A DNA stretch of 64,000 nucleotides from Rhizopus sp. PT2906 (lineage: Eukaryota > Mucoromycota > Mucoromycetes > Mucorales > Rhizopodaceae): the NCBI GenBank assembly GCA_025529335.1, contig JAMYHX010000036.1:1-64000 (forward strand). Direction: 5' to 3'. The notes under the pieces were generated by a model. It was not told the origin of the DNA. It saw nothing but the letters and a program-made list of their open reading frames with translations, and did not search any database. This document shows, piece by piece, positions 34,450-44,665 of this stretch (positions are counted from its first letter, which is position 1; every line of letters starts with the position of its first letter). The position numbers were made by a program, and so were the translations under genes.

Positions 34450-36287
34450 AGAAAAAGAGAGAGAGAAAAAAAGGAGAAAAAAAAAGGTCGTGGAAAAAAT
34501 TATGTTTTGCATGCGGCATATGAAAAATAGAGTCTAGCAGTGATCAAGTGGAGACGGAAGATATGGTATGACACTTGGTTTAGAATATTCTTAAATAACA
34601 AACTGACCCCAAACAAAAGACGACCGAGTATAAATACTTTAACTTTATTAAAACTACAAATAAAAAAAAAAAGAGGTTCTGAGAGCAATTCGCCACATCC
34701 AAAGTTAAAATGGAGATAACAAAGGTTGAAATAAACACAAGTTAATCACTTACCGATTAAATATTCTCTTTTGCTATTAAAATGCATAGATAATATACAA
34801 GTGAATTATGTTGCATTTGACACTACTAATGTATCACGAGATCCCACGCTCAATGCAACCAAGTTCTCATCCCGAGAAGATAGACGTCAGAAGCCCTTCT
34901 GTTTATAATAAATTACGTTGTTATGATTCAGAAATAAATAGAAAAAATGGTTTTATTTATTTGGAGGTGTAGCTCCTATTTTAAGATAGGCTGCTTCAAG
35001 AGAACAATCATACGGTGTTTAACATATCTATTGTTAGTGAAAACAACTATGTAACAAGTCTTGTTTCGGAAAGGTTATTTTAGAAGCTGGCAGCATGATA
35101 CAGATACAAGAATGCAAATTTATATAGGACAATTACATTAACACTGATAGTGAAAAGTTACCAGTACCCTTGATGAAATATTGGCCATGCCACAAGTAAA
35201 TATCATTGATAGCTCTATCTGATGGAGTCAAAAATGTCCTCTTTCACTTTAGATCCTTTAACAAGCCATTAACGTACCTAGCGCCAGTTGTGTTTAATTG
35301 TGCTGCATTATATGACTTTGAGCTCATGTGCTACTGTGCTTGTGGATAGAGTTTGTACCGCATAACACAATCAATACCTTAAATAAATATCAATCCTTCT
35401 CTTTTATACAATTTTATGTTATAAAATTCAACTTGTGCATTCATTCACTCGTTCCTCTTTTCTTATTATCAATACCACATTTTAATAAAGATATATGTCT
35501 TCTCTTGAATCAATTATTTTTATGCCGAGCATACAAGAAGAACCAATTTGGGGTACCTCACTTGCTAACCCTTTGTTTTAATTGGTTAAATAAAAGATAT
35601 GAAACCTTAGATCAATAAAATGTATATAAACAACTGTTTTCTTGGGGGACATCACACTTCCAACTTTTCGTAACTTGAACAACAGCGTTAATGACTATAT
35701 TTGGTGATTTTTATCACAGAGGCTTTTATTTGAATCTACTCCTTAACGCTAGTATTCTGCACAATATAAGCACAAATAATCATTATTGTGAGATAATAAA
35801 AGCTTATTTTAGATAACTTAAAGCAATTTTTTCATGAGATATCGTACTAATGTATTCAAAGTGACGTCTAAGTATCACCTACCAAATATGGTATTGGTGC
35901 CCCTTAAGCTTTATGCAAATGTAAATACAAGACTTCTACCTATGAATAAGTATGTATCTACTTTATAGTATTATTGAACCTTCCTCTTTATAAAATATCT
36001 GATCTGCTTTTTAAGGGAATTCACTCCATATATCAAAGAAGATTATACATCCTTTGACGTAACATAATCAATATCTATTTCGTACACAAACAAAGGTATT
36101 ATTATTAAGCCCGCAACGCTGAGTCATGGTATATTTAAGCTATAGTAATTAATGTCGCGTCATATGATATAATTCATAAGATGTAATTGGTTGACAACAT
36201 TTATTCTTGCATATAAAGGTCAATTCCTCCTTTTGCCATTTATTCCATCTTGATGTATTCTTATGTTTCTGAGGTAAACTATTATGC
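34450..36287. other. Long AT-rich intergenic region
   Basis: About 1.8 kb upstream of PNP1. No frame longer than about 100 codons, no tandem repeat and no element terminus could be identified. An ORF near 35328-35618 has random-looking hydrophobic composition. Confidence 0.45.
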
Positions 36288-37526
36288 ATCGATAATATCA
36301 CAAAGAAGGAGATCTACTTCAAGACGTAAGATATAGACTTGCTTATGCTTGTATTATATTGTATTGTTTATAGATGTGGGATGAATGAGATAATAGGTTT
36401 CACAGATATTATGTCTGGTTCCCAGTTGTACAATCTGCCAATAGCAATTCTGCAGAACGTTATTGAAGCATTAACTGAAGACATGTTCACTGTTAAAAGT
36501 ACGATGGAAAATAAGGATTTTTTCAGAGTAATAAGAAAGGTAGAGTGCCTAATTAATTTGGTAGTTATTCAAGTTACTGATAACTAATATTTGTAACAGA
36601 CTACTGTACCTGGAGCTGATATATATATATATATCTATGCCTTCAAGGGTTAGTCGCGATGAAGTGTAATAAAGAAATATATGGAGCAAAATCTATATAA
36701 AGTTTAATGTAAGTTACTATAATTTGTACCATTGCTGTTTCAGAAAACTGAAGTAAATGTAGACTTTACAACATTTTCTGCCCATTGATGATTGACAAGT
36801 TCAGTGAAGCAGACTATGTTATCAATATCTGGGCAACGCTAATACGATATACTTTCTGCCAAACCCATCTTTGGTCGCATTGGTAAGAAGAGGATGAATA
36901 AAAAAATAAAATGTATTAATATAACTAATAGGGAAGCATTGTTCCAGCAAATATGAAGAAAAATGCAACTGTATATCTGAAACTTGATTTCCGTCTTCTA
37001 GACAGATTATCCAGCAACGACTGGGCGACGGGAGAATTTGGAGCAAATCTCGTTAAGTGGAAATATTTCACCTACAAAAAGAAGTTGGCGATCATCACCA
37101 AAAGCCAGTTGAATAAACTAGTGAAGATGTATTGCGTGAACGAGCAGTACATCTCCAGAATCAAGATTCCATTCGTTCAGATAATGGGAGTACAGGCCGT
37201 CGTTTATTACATGGAGCTCCACAGCCCAGGCTGATGCAAGATTATACAAGTGGCTTCGCTTGAATATCCAACCACAAGGGGTTTGCCTGGGCACGGAAAA
37301 AGTGGGCAAGCTTCTGGAAGAGCTTTCGGCAATCAGGGTCAATATAATAAACAGTAAAGTGTAATTCAAGTTAAATCTTTATGTTTGTACATATCTATTT
37401 CAGGAATTGTCGTTGAATCTGTTGTATTTGTAGCTTACCTAAAAAAAAAGCTGCAAAATCGAAGAAAAAAAAATGGACAGGTCAATGGAAGATAACAACG
37501 AAGATGCGGAGAAGAATGATTCTTAG
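36288..37526 (+). pseudogene. Decayed ORF of a repeated Mucorales-type family
   Basis: An exon-like start (about 36300) with a clean GTAAG..ATAG intron leads to CGMNEIIGFTDIMSG, and an open frame runs to 36587. A gap follows. Then 36953-37234 encodes LKLDFRLLDRLSSNDWATGEF and IPFVQIMGVQAVVYYMELHSPG. After a one-frame shift it continues DARLYKWLRLNIQPQG and EKVGKLLEELSAIRVNIIN, and finally a Lys-rich tail. The block QIMG..YYMELHSPG recalls a multi-copy family I associate with Mucorales genomes that may have a PD-(D/E)XK nuclease-like core. That family link is inference. Frame breaks show that it is not a functional gene. Confidence 0.45.
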
Positions 37527-37829
37527 ACGAGGAAAATGCGGTTCCCACAAAGCTTTATTAAAAATGACTGTGTTGAATAAATAGTTACCTTTATTTCAAT
37601 GAGTATTTGAGTGTTGTAACTCATTTTTCTGCTTATTTTAAATGGGAAAGAGCAGAGAGGAAAGCCAGTTGAAAGTTAATAAAGTGGTAGTGTTCAGTAG
37701 CAGAAAAAAATGGTGCTGTTGATTGATTGACTTTCTTGGAGTTTGTCGAACAACTTGTAATAGTATTTCTCGAAGGTACCCGAGTTACTTAACCAGTCCA
37801 CATGTTCCTTTATTTGCTCAATGTTATGT

Positions 37830-38620
37830 TCATGCATAACTACTCATATACTTGCCGCTGAGTGTAAAAAGCGTGCGTTATGGGCAATAGTGTCTATACC
37901 TGCCTCTTACATGGCCTGTTGTATCCATAACGCAACTGCTGCTTGTTTGATAGGTTTGATCTTCTCTGCTACTAACAAATTATGTTCCTCCAGTAGTTCT
38001 CATGTGTGCTATGTACGATCGATGAAGCATGCCGGCGTCTTCAGCGGGCAGTCGTCCTTCCAGGTTTGGCTTGCTGCGCGTATTTTTGCTATTTTCCATT
38101 AATCTTCTTCAGGTTCCACAACCTCCTACCATCACTTTTGGTGGTCTTGCTCGCGGTATAAGAGTAGGCGACGGGCTGTCGAATGTCTTCCATAATGTGA
38201 AAGAAATGTTCTTCACTTCTCCTTATTCCAGAAAATGCTAGAGTTCTTCGTAGTGGCCTGAAACTGCTCTTTCTGCGATGATGAGTCGATCGGCTCTATT
38301 GTAGACTGCGTCTGTATTTTGTAAGTTATCCACAGCTTTCGCTTTAAGTTCTCTGTAAGACTCTTAATGAAGATCTCACTGTTGGTCCATTCAATGTCTT
38401 CGTATCTTGGAGGGCCCTTTAATAAATTCTTTGACGTTCTTTTGTAAATTGATGGACGAGCTGTCTTCCAGTTCTTCCAAGATTTCGTTTGGAAGGTTTG
38501 TAGGACCTTCACTTGATCTGTCAAGATTGAGTTTTATTGGAATTTCCCTAATAATTTACTCGACTTGTTCTCTTGTAAACAATTGTTCAGATTGATCAAT
38601 GGACATATTAATACCACAGG
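37830..38620 (-). pseudogene. Decayed retroelement-like ORF with possible tyrosine-recombinase tail
   Basis: On the minus strand a Met-started frame from about 38606 (SIDQSEQLFTREQVE) hits a stop and is then open again through PTNLPNEILEELEDSSSIN and NVKEFIKGPSKIRRH. Further frames follow (AVYNRADRLIIAERAV, then LLVAEKIKPIKQAAVALWI, then EAGIDTIAHNARFLHSAAS). The last two pieces loosely resemble the C-terminus of tyrosine recombinases of DIRS-like or Crypton elements (KxWI..AM..AGIDT..A.HS.R.AAS). There are many stops and frame changes. The coding-like signal is real to my eye, but the family call is weak. Confidence 0.35.
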
Positions 38621-38844
38621 ACGCGACACGAAAAATATCTGAAAAAAATAGTAATTGAAAAATCTCTTAAAACAAAGCGTGGCACGAAAGGGCCTTTACC
38701 TCCCTATTGGAACATGTAACGGAGAGCAACAACGATTGGAACAAGTACGACTTTTAATTATTACATAAACCTTTTAGCTTCTATTTATGTGCAATTTTTA
38801 TTTTTGTTATTGATCGAATTAAAAAACTGTGCTCCCATAACGAT

Positions 38845-39755
38845 TTACTTTCTTCTGCAACTATCAAACATGTTCCAAACAATAGCAAATATATAACAAG
38901 CGAACGCTAAAAAGCCCCAAAAGAGGCTTACATTATAGAAATCACAAAAACGGCCTCCCCACCAGCATTTGTATTTTACTGCTTCGACTATTAGTCCAAC
39001 TCCCCAAAGGAGAGCAAAGATTAGGTCAAAAGCGAACAGCATTGGTCTACTCGTCTTGTAGTTGGTTACTATTGCACGATAAAAGTAGAGTAAGGTGTGG
39101 AATAGAGAATAGACTATTGATAGTATTGCCTAAATTAAACAAATGAGTGCACACGTAAAAAGATGTATTCCTTTTTAGTTACATACCACTGCCCACAAAT
39201 AATAAAAGCATGCGGATGTCGAAAATGGCACATCCTGATTAGAATACTGCTCACCACATGTAAGTCTCTACATAATTTACTCAACTTGTCACTTACCGGA
39301 CGTGCACCAGCAGCAAAACCGAGATGTCCTATACTAGCCAAAAGTGTGATAAGGGATAACCAGAATCGTCCTTGGTTAGACGATCTGTGTTTCTCATTCG
39401 TAGGAGGACTTGTGCTTTCATTGTTGGCCTTATTAGGTTCGGTCGGTATTGTTTCTGCAGGTATATTCGAATAGGCTCCTCCGGTATTTTGAGGTTGATT
39501 ACCGTATGGCGTACCAGAATATTGATATGCATTATGTGGAGTTACATTTTGTGGTGGTACAGAGTCGTATTCTGTCTTGTTTGATTCTGTCCAAGCATTG
39601 TTGTAGCCGGTTGCACTAAATCCAGGCATGGGCATATTCATCTGTGGTTGTTCATATGCGTTTCCATAATTTCCTGTGCTGTTATCTTCATAAGCATTAC
39701 CATACCTTGGGCCATTTTGTTCTTGCCATGGGTTTTGATCGTATGCATATGACAT
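38845..39755 (-). CDS. MARVEL-like tetraspan membrane protein with Pro/Asn/Tyr-rich N-terminus
   Basis: Three exons (39755 to about 39300, then about 39245-39187, then about 39130-38845) encode roughly 265 residues. The first 125 residues are Asn/Pro/Tyr/Gln-rich and disordered, with repeated GNAYE-like motifs. Then come four hydrophobic helices: FWLSLITLLASIGHLGFAAG, STSACFYYLWAV joined to AILSIVYSIFHTLLYFY, MLFAFDLIFALLWGVGLIV, and LFWGFLAFACYIFAIVW. A Cys pair and WWGGRFCDFYN sit in the last extracytosolic loop, as in fungal MARVEL proteins. The likely location is plasma membrane or secretory vesicles, perhaps in membrane domain organisation. The function is inferred from topology only. 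Confidence 0.72.
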
Positions 39756-39894
39756 TGTTTGAATATAAAAGAAAAGATAAAAAAAAGAGAATGGTTGATG
39801 TCACCCTTTTTTCAATGCATTAAGCATAAAGTAGAGTTTAAGCCATTTTTAGAATTTCAAAAAGAGAAACCAATGGGTTTTTTTTTTATTTTCT

Positions 39895-41107
39895 TCATTT
39901 CTTTCCATAAGTATACGTAGCATCCAATCGATTTCTCAAATGTTCTCCTGCAGTAAGAATATGACCATCCGTCTTTGATGATTGATCAACATGCTTTGAA
40001 GGGACAGGGGATAATGGTATATTATCATCAGGATGAACAAAGAATGGCATTGAATAACGATCGAGGTGTTTATGTTCAGGTAAAAACACGACACGATGTA
40101 AAGTAGATTTGAATAGTCCATTCGTCCACAGTTCCATCTGGTCACCTACATTGACCAAGATAGCACCTTCAATCAATGGAGCTGAAATCCATTCGGTGCG
40201 ACTTGCTTGTACTTCCAAACCAGGAATGTCTTTTTGAAACAGCAAGGTGATTGATCCATAGTCGGAATGAGCACCAGCTCTGACAGGATCCTTGACATCA
40301 GTTTCTCCTCCTCGAGGATATTTAAGAAAACGAAGGATATCTCCAGAATTTTCATATGAATGAGCTTTCACAAAGAAATCTTTTCCGCCTTTGTCTTCTG
40401 GGATCTGTTCAATGAAAAAGTCATTTTTTCACAAAATAGACATAATGTGATGGCATACCTCCAATGCAATACCAAATGCAAGTAATATTTGTAGAGCTGT
40501 TTTATAGCACATCTATGGCTTTATCTTTACAGATACATGTCATACATATCAGATGATTAAGTACCTGTGAGAAATAACACAAAAAATCCTTTTCCTTATC
40601 AAAAACAGAGGGAAGAGGTGCAAAAGGCTCTCCATTGATAAAATTGCGAAAGTTGAAGCCCCTGCGAATGATATTGGCTCTGATGTTCATCAACACTTTG
40701 ATACTTACTCTTTATGATCTCCTTGTTTCTGATGTTCAGGATCCAGTCTTTAGTTATTTTAGTACTCTCCATTTGACATACAATTAAATCGTCTATACCT
40801 TTCGCTGTACAATTCTGAATAGCCATGATTATCTTTACCAATCAAGTATTTGTGTCTCTCTTCTTGTGGCAAGTTGAAAAACTCTTTGCTCTATCAAGAT
40901 GTTATGTTTAATGGCATGATTTTTATTTTTGTTTGAAATAATAATTACCAACTCAAAGGCCTTGTCGATATCTCTTTGAGGGATGTTGTGGTTTATGATG
41001 TAAAAGAATCCAATAGACTTACAAGCATCAAACACCTGTTGAGCTGCTTTATTTGGATTCTCTTCAAATTTAGCAAAATCAACAATAGGAATGGATTGAA
41101 CGACCAT
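39895..41107 (-). CDS. 2-oxoglutarate/Fe(II)-dependent oxygenase, isopenicillin N synthase-like
   Basis: About six exons give a protein close to 335 residues that begins MVVQSIPIVDFAKFEENP. The DIOX_N part contains DACKSIGFFYIINHNIP and EFFNLPQEERHKY. The catalytic fold carries the iron ligands H and D in AHSDYGSITLLFQ and the distal His in STLHRVVFLPE. The 2-oxoglutarate-binding Arg-x-Ser is in LDRYSMPFFVHP. These are all residues required by the 2OG-Fe(II) oxygenase superfamily (PF03171/PF14226). Fungal relatives are often annotated as gibberellin oxidase-like or IPNS-like, but the substrate cannot be deduced. No biosynthetic cluster surrounds it. Some introns are recognised only by restoring the frame, for example near 40690-40735. 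Confidence 0.88.
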
Positions 41108-41297
41108 AAAGATGAGAAAGAGAAAAAGAAAGAGAAAGAGAGAGAGAGATAAAGATGTAGTTTAAACCCCAGACATGTCACAATTGACTCTATTCCGACA
41201 GTCTTTTGATTGTAATAGATCATAGCACATCACAGTAGATTGGTAGCGTTTTGCGATATTTGTACATACAGGTTTATTATAAAATAATGCTTAAAAT

Positions 41298-41742
41298 CTA
41301 AAATGGCATTGAAGACTTTTGTTTGGCAAGTTCTTTTAATTTTTCCTATGTAATAAAAAGTGATTAATTTAAAATATTGACAATCTCTTTCATTTACCTC
41401 TTTCCAAGCTTGGATTGTCTGTGGCATCTTTTCCATATTACGTTGAATCGTAGCTTGTCTTTCAGCTCTCGTACGTTCATGCTTCTCCAACTTATTAGGC
41501 TTATATCTAAGTGGTTTAGGTGCTGTCTTTGGTAATAATCCAATACTGGTGGGTTCAATTCCTTCTTGAATGCATGCTTTTCTTAAATCGGCTTGAATAC
41601 GTCTTGAAAGTCGAGGAGGTCGCCAAAATGACTTGCCCTTTGCTTCATTATACACAAGTTGTGGTTTTACATCTGCTTCTACGAATTTGGCATTCTCAAG
41701 TTTTGATAAAAACTTTCCTGAAAATGTACGGAATGTTGACAT
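41298..41742 (-). CDS. Mitochondrial large ribosomal subunit protein mL59 (MrpL25-like)
   Basis: Two exons, with an intron of about 52 nt (about 41346-41397), give about 130 residues: MSTFRTFSGKFLSKLEN at the start and KLKELAKQKSSMPF at the end. The central block SFWRPPRLSRRIQADLRK matches the mL59 signature of a W..P.(K/R)(I/L)S(A/R)R segment followed by a basic helix. The rest is a Lys/Arg-rich helical protein (LEKHERTRAERQATIQRNME), as expected for a mitoribosomal protein. The N-terminus is basic and could serve as targeting signal. mL59 is a fungal-specific mitoribosome component, and the length is close to that of yeast MrpL25. Confidence 0.78.
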
Positions 41743-41900
41743 GAGGAAAAAGATTTTTTGTATATGTCTTTAAGGGAGGGGGTGAGGGTCCATATCAGGA
41801 AATATCACAGTCACGTTCAGTAGCCGCCACGGACATTTAACTGGGCAATAAACGATGTTTATTGGATAAAGAGGCATAAAAAAAAAAGCAACTTGCAGTC

Positions 41901-42181
41901 TATAGTTGTGAATCCCATAATTCTTCAAGAGTAATAGTATAAACTTTGTTCATATTGATAAAAGCAACGTTGAACGGTTTGCATTTTTGGATTTCCAGGG
42001 CTCCAATAGGAGCCGCATCGACAAGAAAATTGCGACGGGAATGCAACTTTTTCAGGATCTTCTTTTGTACATCGTAGTTAAAGACGCTCTTTGAAGTTCT
42101 AACTAGTAATTCGCGTGGTGAAAAACACTCAGCATGTTGAGATCTGGGGTTTAGGAATAGATATATTCCACCTTCTCGTGG
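41901..42181 (-). other. Orphan exon-like ORF, no start codon found
   Basis: A 93-codon open frame on the minus strand ends in TAG at 41901. Its composition is protein-like: PREGGIYLFLNP, then HAECFSPRELLVRTSKSVF, then NFLVDAAPIGALEIQKC, then INMNKVYTITLEELWDSQL. There is no ATG in frame, so it is either a 3' exon whose upstream exon I could not find, or a fragment left by insertion and deletion in this repeat-rich interval. I do not recognise the family. Confidence 0.4.
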
Positions 42182-42376
42182 TTATTCCTGCGAGTAAAAG
42201 CCTAGCGCTTTGAAACGAAGAAGGGCTCGATACTTTTGTTGTATTTTTTTTTAAAATAAAAACCTTTTAAGACTTTGCGCTTTATACTACGTATTGAACT
42301 TATTGAATGAGGGTAGCTACATGATTATTTACAGCTTTTTTGACGACAAATTTTATTAGCATAAGCGTTATGCTGT

Positions 42377-43141
42377 TTAGGCATAAGAATTATGGACGAA
42401 AGATGGAAGTAATACTAAGGGATTATCTTCCACAGCAGTACTCAGTTCAACAATCTTTCTTTTTCTGTTATTTAGGATCTTGACAACGTTTTTCATCGTT
42501 TCTTTACCCTTCCAGACAAGTTTGAGGAGAGGGATAAAGTCAATAGCAAGCTTGTTGATACTATTGGGAAATTCAAAATGTAAAAAAGTCATAATTGGTC
42601 CTTCCAAAATGTAGAAAAGTCATAATTGGTCCTTCCAAAATGTGAAAAAGTCATAATCGGTCCTTCCAAAAGGTGAAAAAGTCATAATCGGTCCTTCCAA
42701 AAGGTGAAAAAGTCATAATCGGTCCTTCCAAAATGTAGGAAAGTCATAATCGGTCCTTCCAAAAGGTGAAAAAGTCATAATTGGTCCTTCCAAAAGGTCC
42801 TTCCAAGTTTTTTGAGTTCTTGAGATCCGAGTTATGTGATAATCAACAAGGGCATCCATTACAACAAGCCTTATGCTCAATCCTAATAAATTCTATTATT
42901 AAATGTTTCCCTATTGTAGTATTATTTGCTTACTCATAATCAAAAAACCAATCGTTGCAAGATTATCCACTTGCATTGGGTTATCTTCAACGAGAAGAGA
43001 GAACATATCGCGTAGTGTTTTTGGTAACGTATAAAGACCATCGTTGAGGTACTTGTCTTCAGTTGTAGTGATGTTGCTTTTTCCGACATCACCCGAACCA
43101 AGCTCTTTATTCAGTAAAAATATATCAACTCTTACTCCCAT
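42377..43141 (-). pseudogene. Decayed ORF of repeated family, interrupted by minisatellite
   Basis: The N-terminal fragment (43141-42911) starts MGVRVDIFLLNKELGSGDVGK and continues EDKYLNDGLYTLPKTLRDM and VDNLATIGFLIM. The C-terminal fragment (about 42580-42377) reads EFPNSINKLAIDFIPLL, then VWKGKETMKNVVKILNN and ends with a short Leu/Pro-rich tail. I recall the same order (a 'RVDI..ELG.GDVGK' block, a 'LPK.LRDM' block, a 'TIGFLIM' block, a 'FIPLL' block) from a multi-copy Mucorales family. The VDI ... DVGK pattern could be a PD-(D/E)XK nuclease core. The stretch expected between the two fragments is replaced by a 31-bp tandem array, so the gene is dead. Confidence 0.5.
42569..42815. repeat. 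31-bp minisatellite, about seven copies
   Basis: The unit is about 31 bp, from TCCTTCCAAAA to GTCATAATCGG, and is repeated about seven times head to tail. Variants alternate at a few positions (ATGTAGAAA versus AGGTGAAAA, TTGG versus TCGG). The first unit is degenerate (TTCAAAATG) and the last is truncated (TCCTTCCAAG). Because 31 is not a multiple of three, the array cannot be translated as a periodic protein. It lies inside a decayed gene. Confidence 0.93.
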
Positions 43142-43221
43142 GGCTTTTCTTCGCCTCCTTTCTACGCATGCCCTTATTTTGCTCCCTTTCTGAACTTTAA
43201 ATTCTTGAAAGTAAGGTAATC

Positions 43222-44665
43222 ATGTCTGAGAACTTAGTTTTAGAACAATACACACCCTTTTCTAGAGAAATCACTGTTGATAGTGACTCTTGGAAAAAAT
43301 GTCATTAAAAATTCACCTGTTCATCATGCAGTATGTTGGATTTATAAGAACAAGAGAAACGGTGATATATCTACTTTAAACGAAGAAGGCAAACCCATGC
43401 CAAAGCGCGTAACAAGAAGAAGCATCATTTGGAAAATTAAGTACATATACCTTAGATATGGGTTCTATAATAGTCGTATTGGTGTACAAACAGAAGATGA
43501 ATTATCTACAAGCCGGCCAATCTAGGAATCAAGCAAGAAGATCGATTGCAGATGCCATGTTACTGTCATCTGCTATTTCGTAACACCTAATCAGGTCACC
43601 ATTAAGCTTCATAATGAGCATAGCCATCTTGTGGGAAGCCTTGATGATATCTCTTTTTTACCTTTGTCGAATAATACAAAGGAAGCTATATTGCAAAAGT
43701 TACGTGAAGGCTATGGTAGAAGAGATGTAAGAACTGCAATTCAACGTCATTTTAATGAAAGGATAAGATGTCTTTTTCCTGAAGCTGCTAGTTCGTCATC
43801 CTCTTCAGTATATGGTGTACATCGTGATCAGTTTGTCCATTCGGAAGATGTGTACAACATATATAAAAAGGTTCAAGAACTATCGTATAAAAAGCACAAT
43901 GAACAGAAAGAATCGATCAAGCTTTGGTTGAAAGATCATCAGCAACAACGAGGCTACTTTACCTATATTGCTCAAGACCTTGAACAGAGCTATATATTCG
44001 GCTTTGTTTCTCCATGGCAAAGACAACAACTAGTTCGAGCTGAATCATTTTGCCTGGATGCTACACATTGTGTGTCCAACATAGTCAATGTTATATTATA
44101 TAGACATTCCATTACAGGAAGTGGTAGCCCAGTCTCCTTTTTCTTTACTAGTGATCACTCAATAATTCCAATCGCACGCTTTTTAAGATTTATCAAGAAC
44201 CTTGGACCTGATCAACAACTTCCTTGCTTAAAGAAAATAACAATTGACGTTTCCGCCGCTGAACATGCAGCCATTACAGGAGTCTTTGGTTCTACTGTCA
44301 GTATACAACGGCGTCTTTTCCATGTCAGAAGAGTCTGGATGGATCAAATCCGCAAGAAAGTCAAGTTAGGAAGCGTCTCCGCCAACAATGCTGCTCATAG
44401 AAGCATGATGGCAGCTCTTAAGGATTTGATGTAAACAGATGACTTATTTTTCAGATGGATTAGAACAGTATCCCCCCTGTTGTGTTATACTATGTTAATA
44501 AGCTTCTGATATTTATTATTCTTCTACTTACCAATGGGGCCAAAGAGAAGTTTTACAGAAAGTATACTTTAATAATGGAGCCCAGATGTTTATAATGTAA
44601 TCGGCTTGACTAAACTTCCCGATTGGCAGCGGACAGAAAATGTTGTAGAGACTACATATAATTTA
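43222..44665 (+). pseudogene. MULE-superfamily transposase relic (zinc-finger N-terminus plus DDE region)
   Basis: It starts MSENLVLEQYTPFSREI, with an early frame change near 43303 after which HHAVCWIYKNKRNGD is read. From 43525 a long frame is open to 44434, beginning KIDCRCHVTVICYFV and LHNEHSHLVGS, the Cys/His N-terminal binding module. It continues ESFCLDATHCVS (first catalytic Asp), SPVSFFFTSDHSI, and KKITIDVSAAEHAAI (second Asp), then LFHVRRVWMDQI. This order matches the MULE transposase domain (PF10551). After the stop at 44434 only scraps remain (LPDWQRTENVVETTYN near 44610-44660, like the NNxVES.HN helix). The third acidic residue and SWIM motif are missing. The 270-codon open frame suggests fairly recent decay. 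Confidence 0.72.

Noticed and set aside
42569..42815. CRISPR-like array
   Set aside because: The 31-bp units are directly adjacent with no unique spacers, so this is a minisatellite. The genome is eukaryotic.
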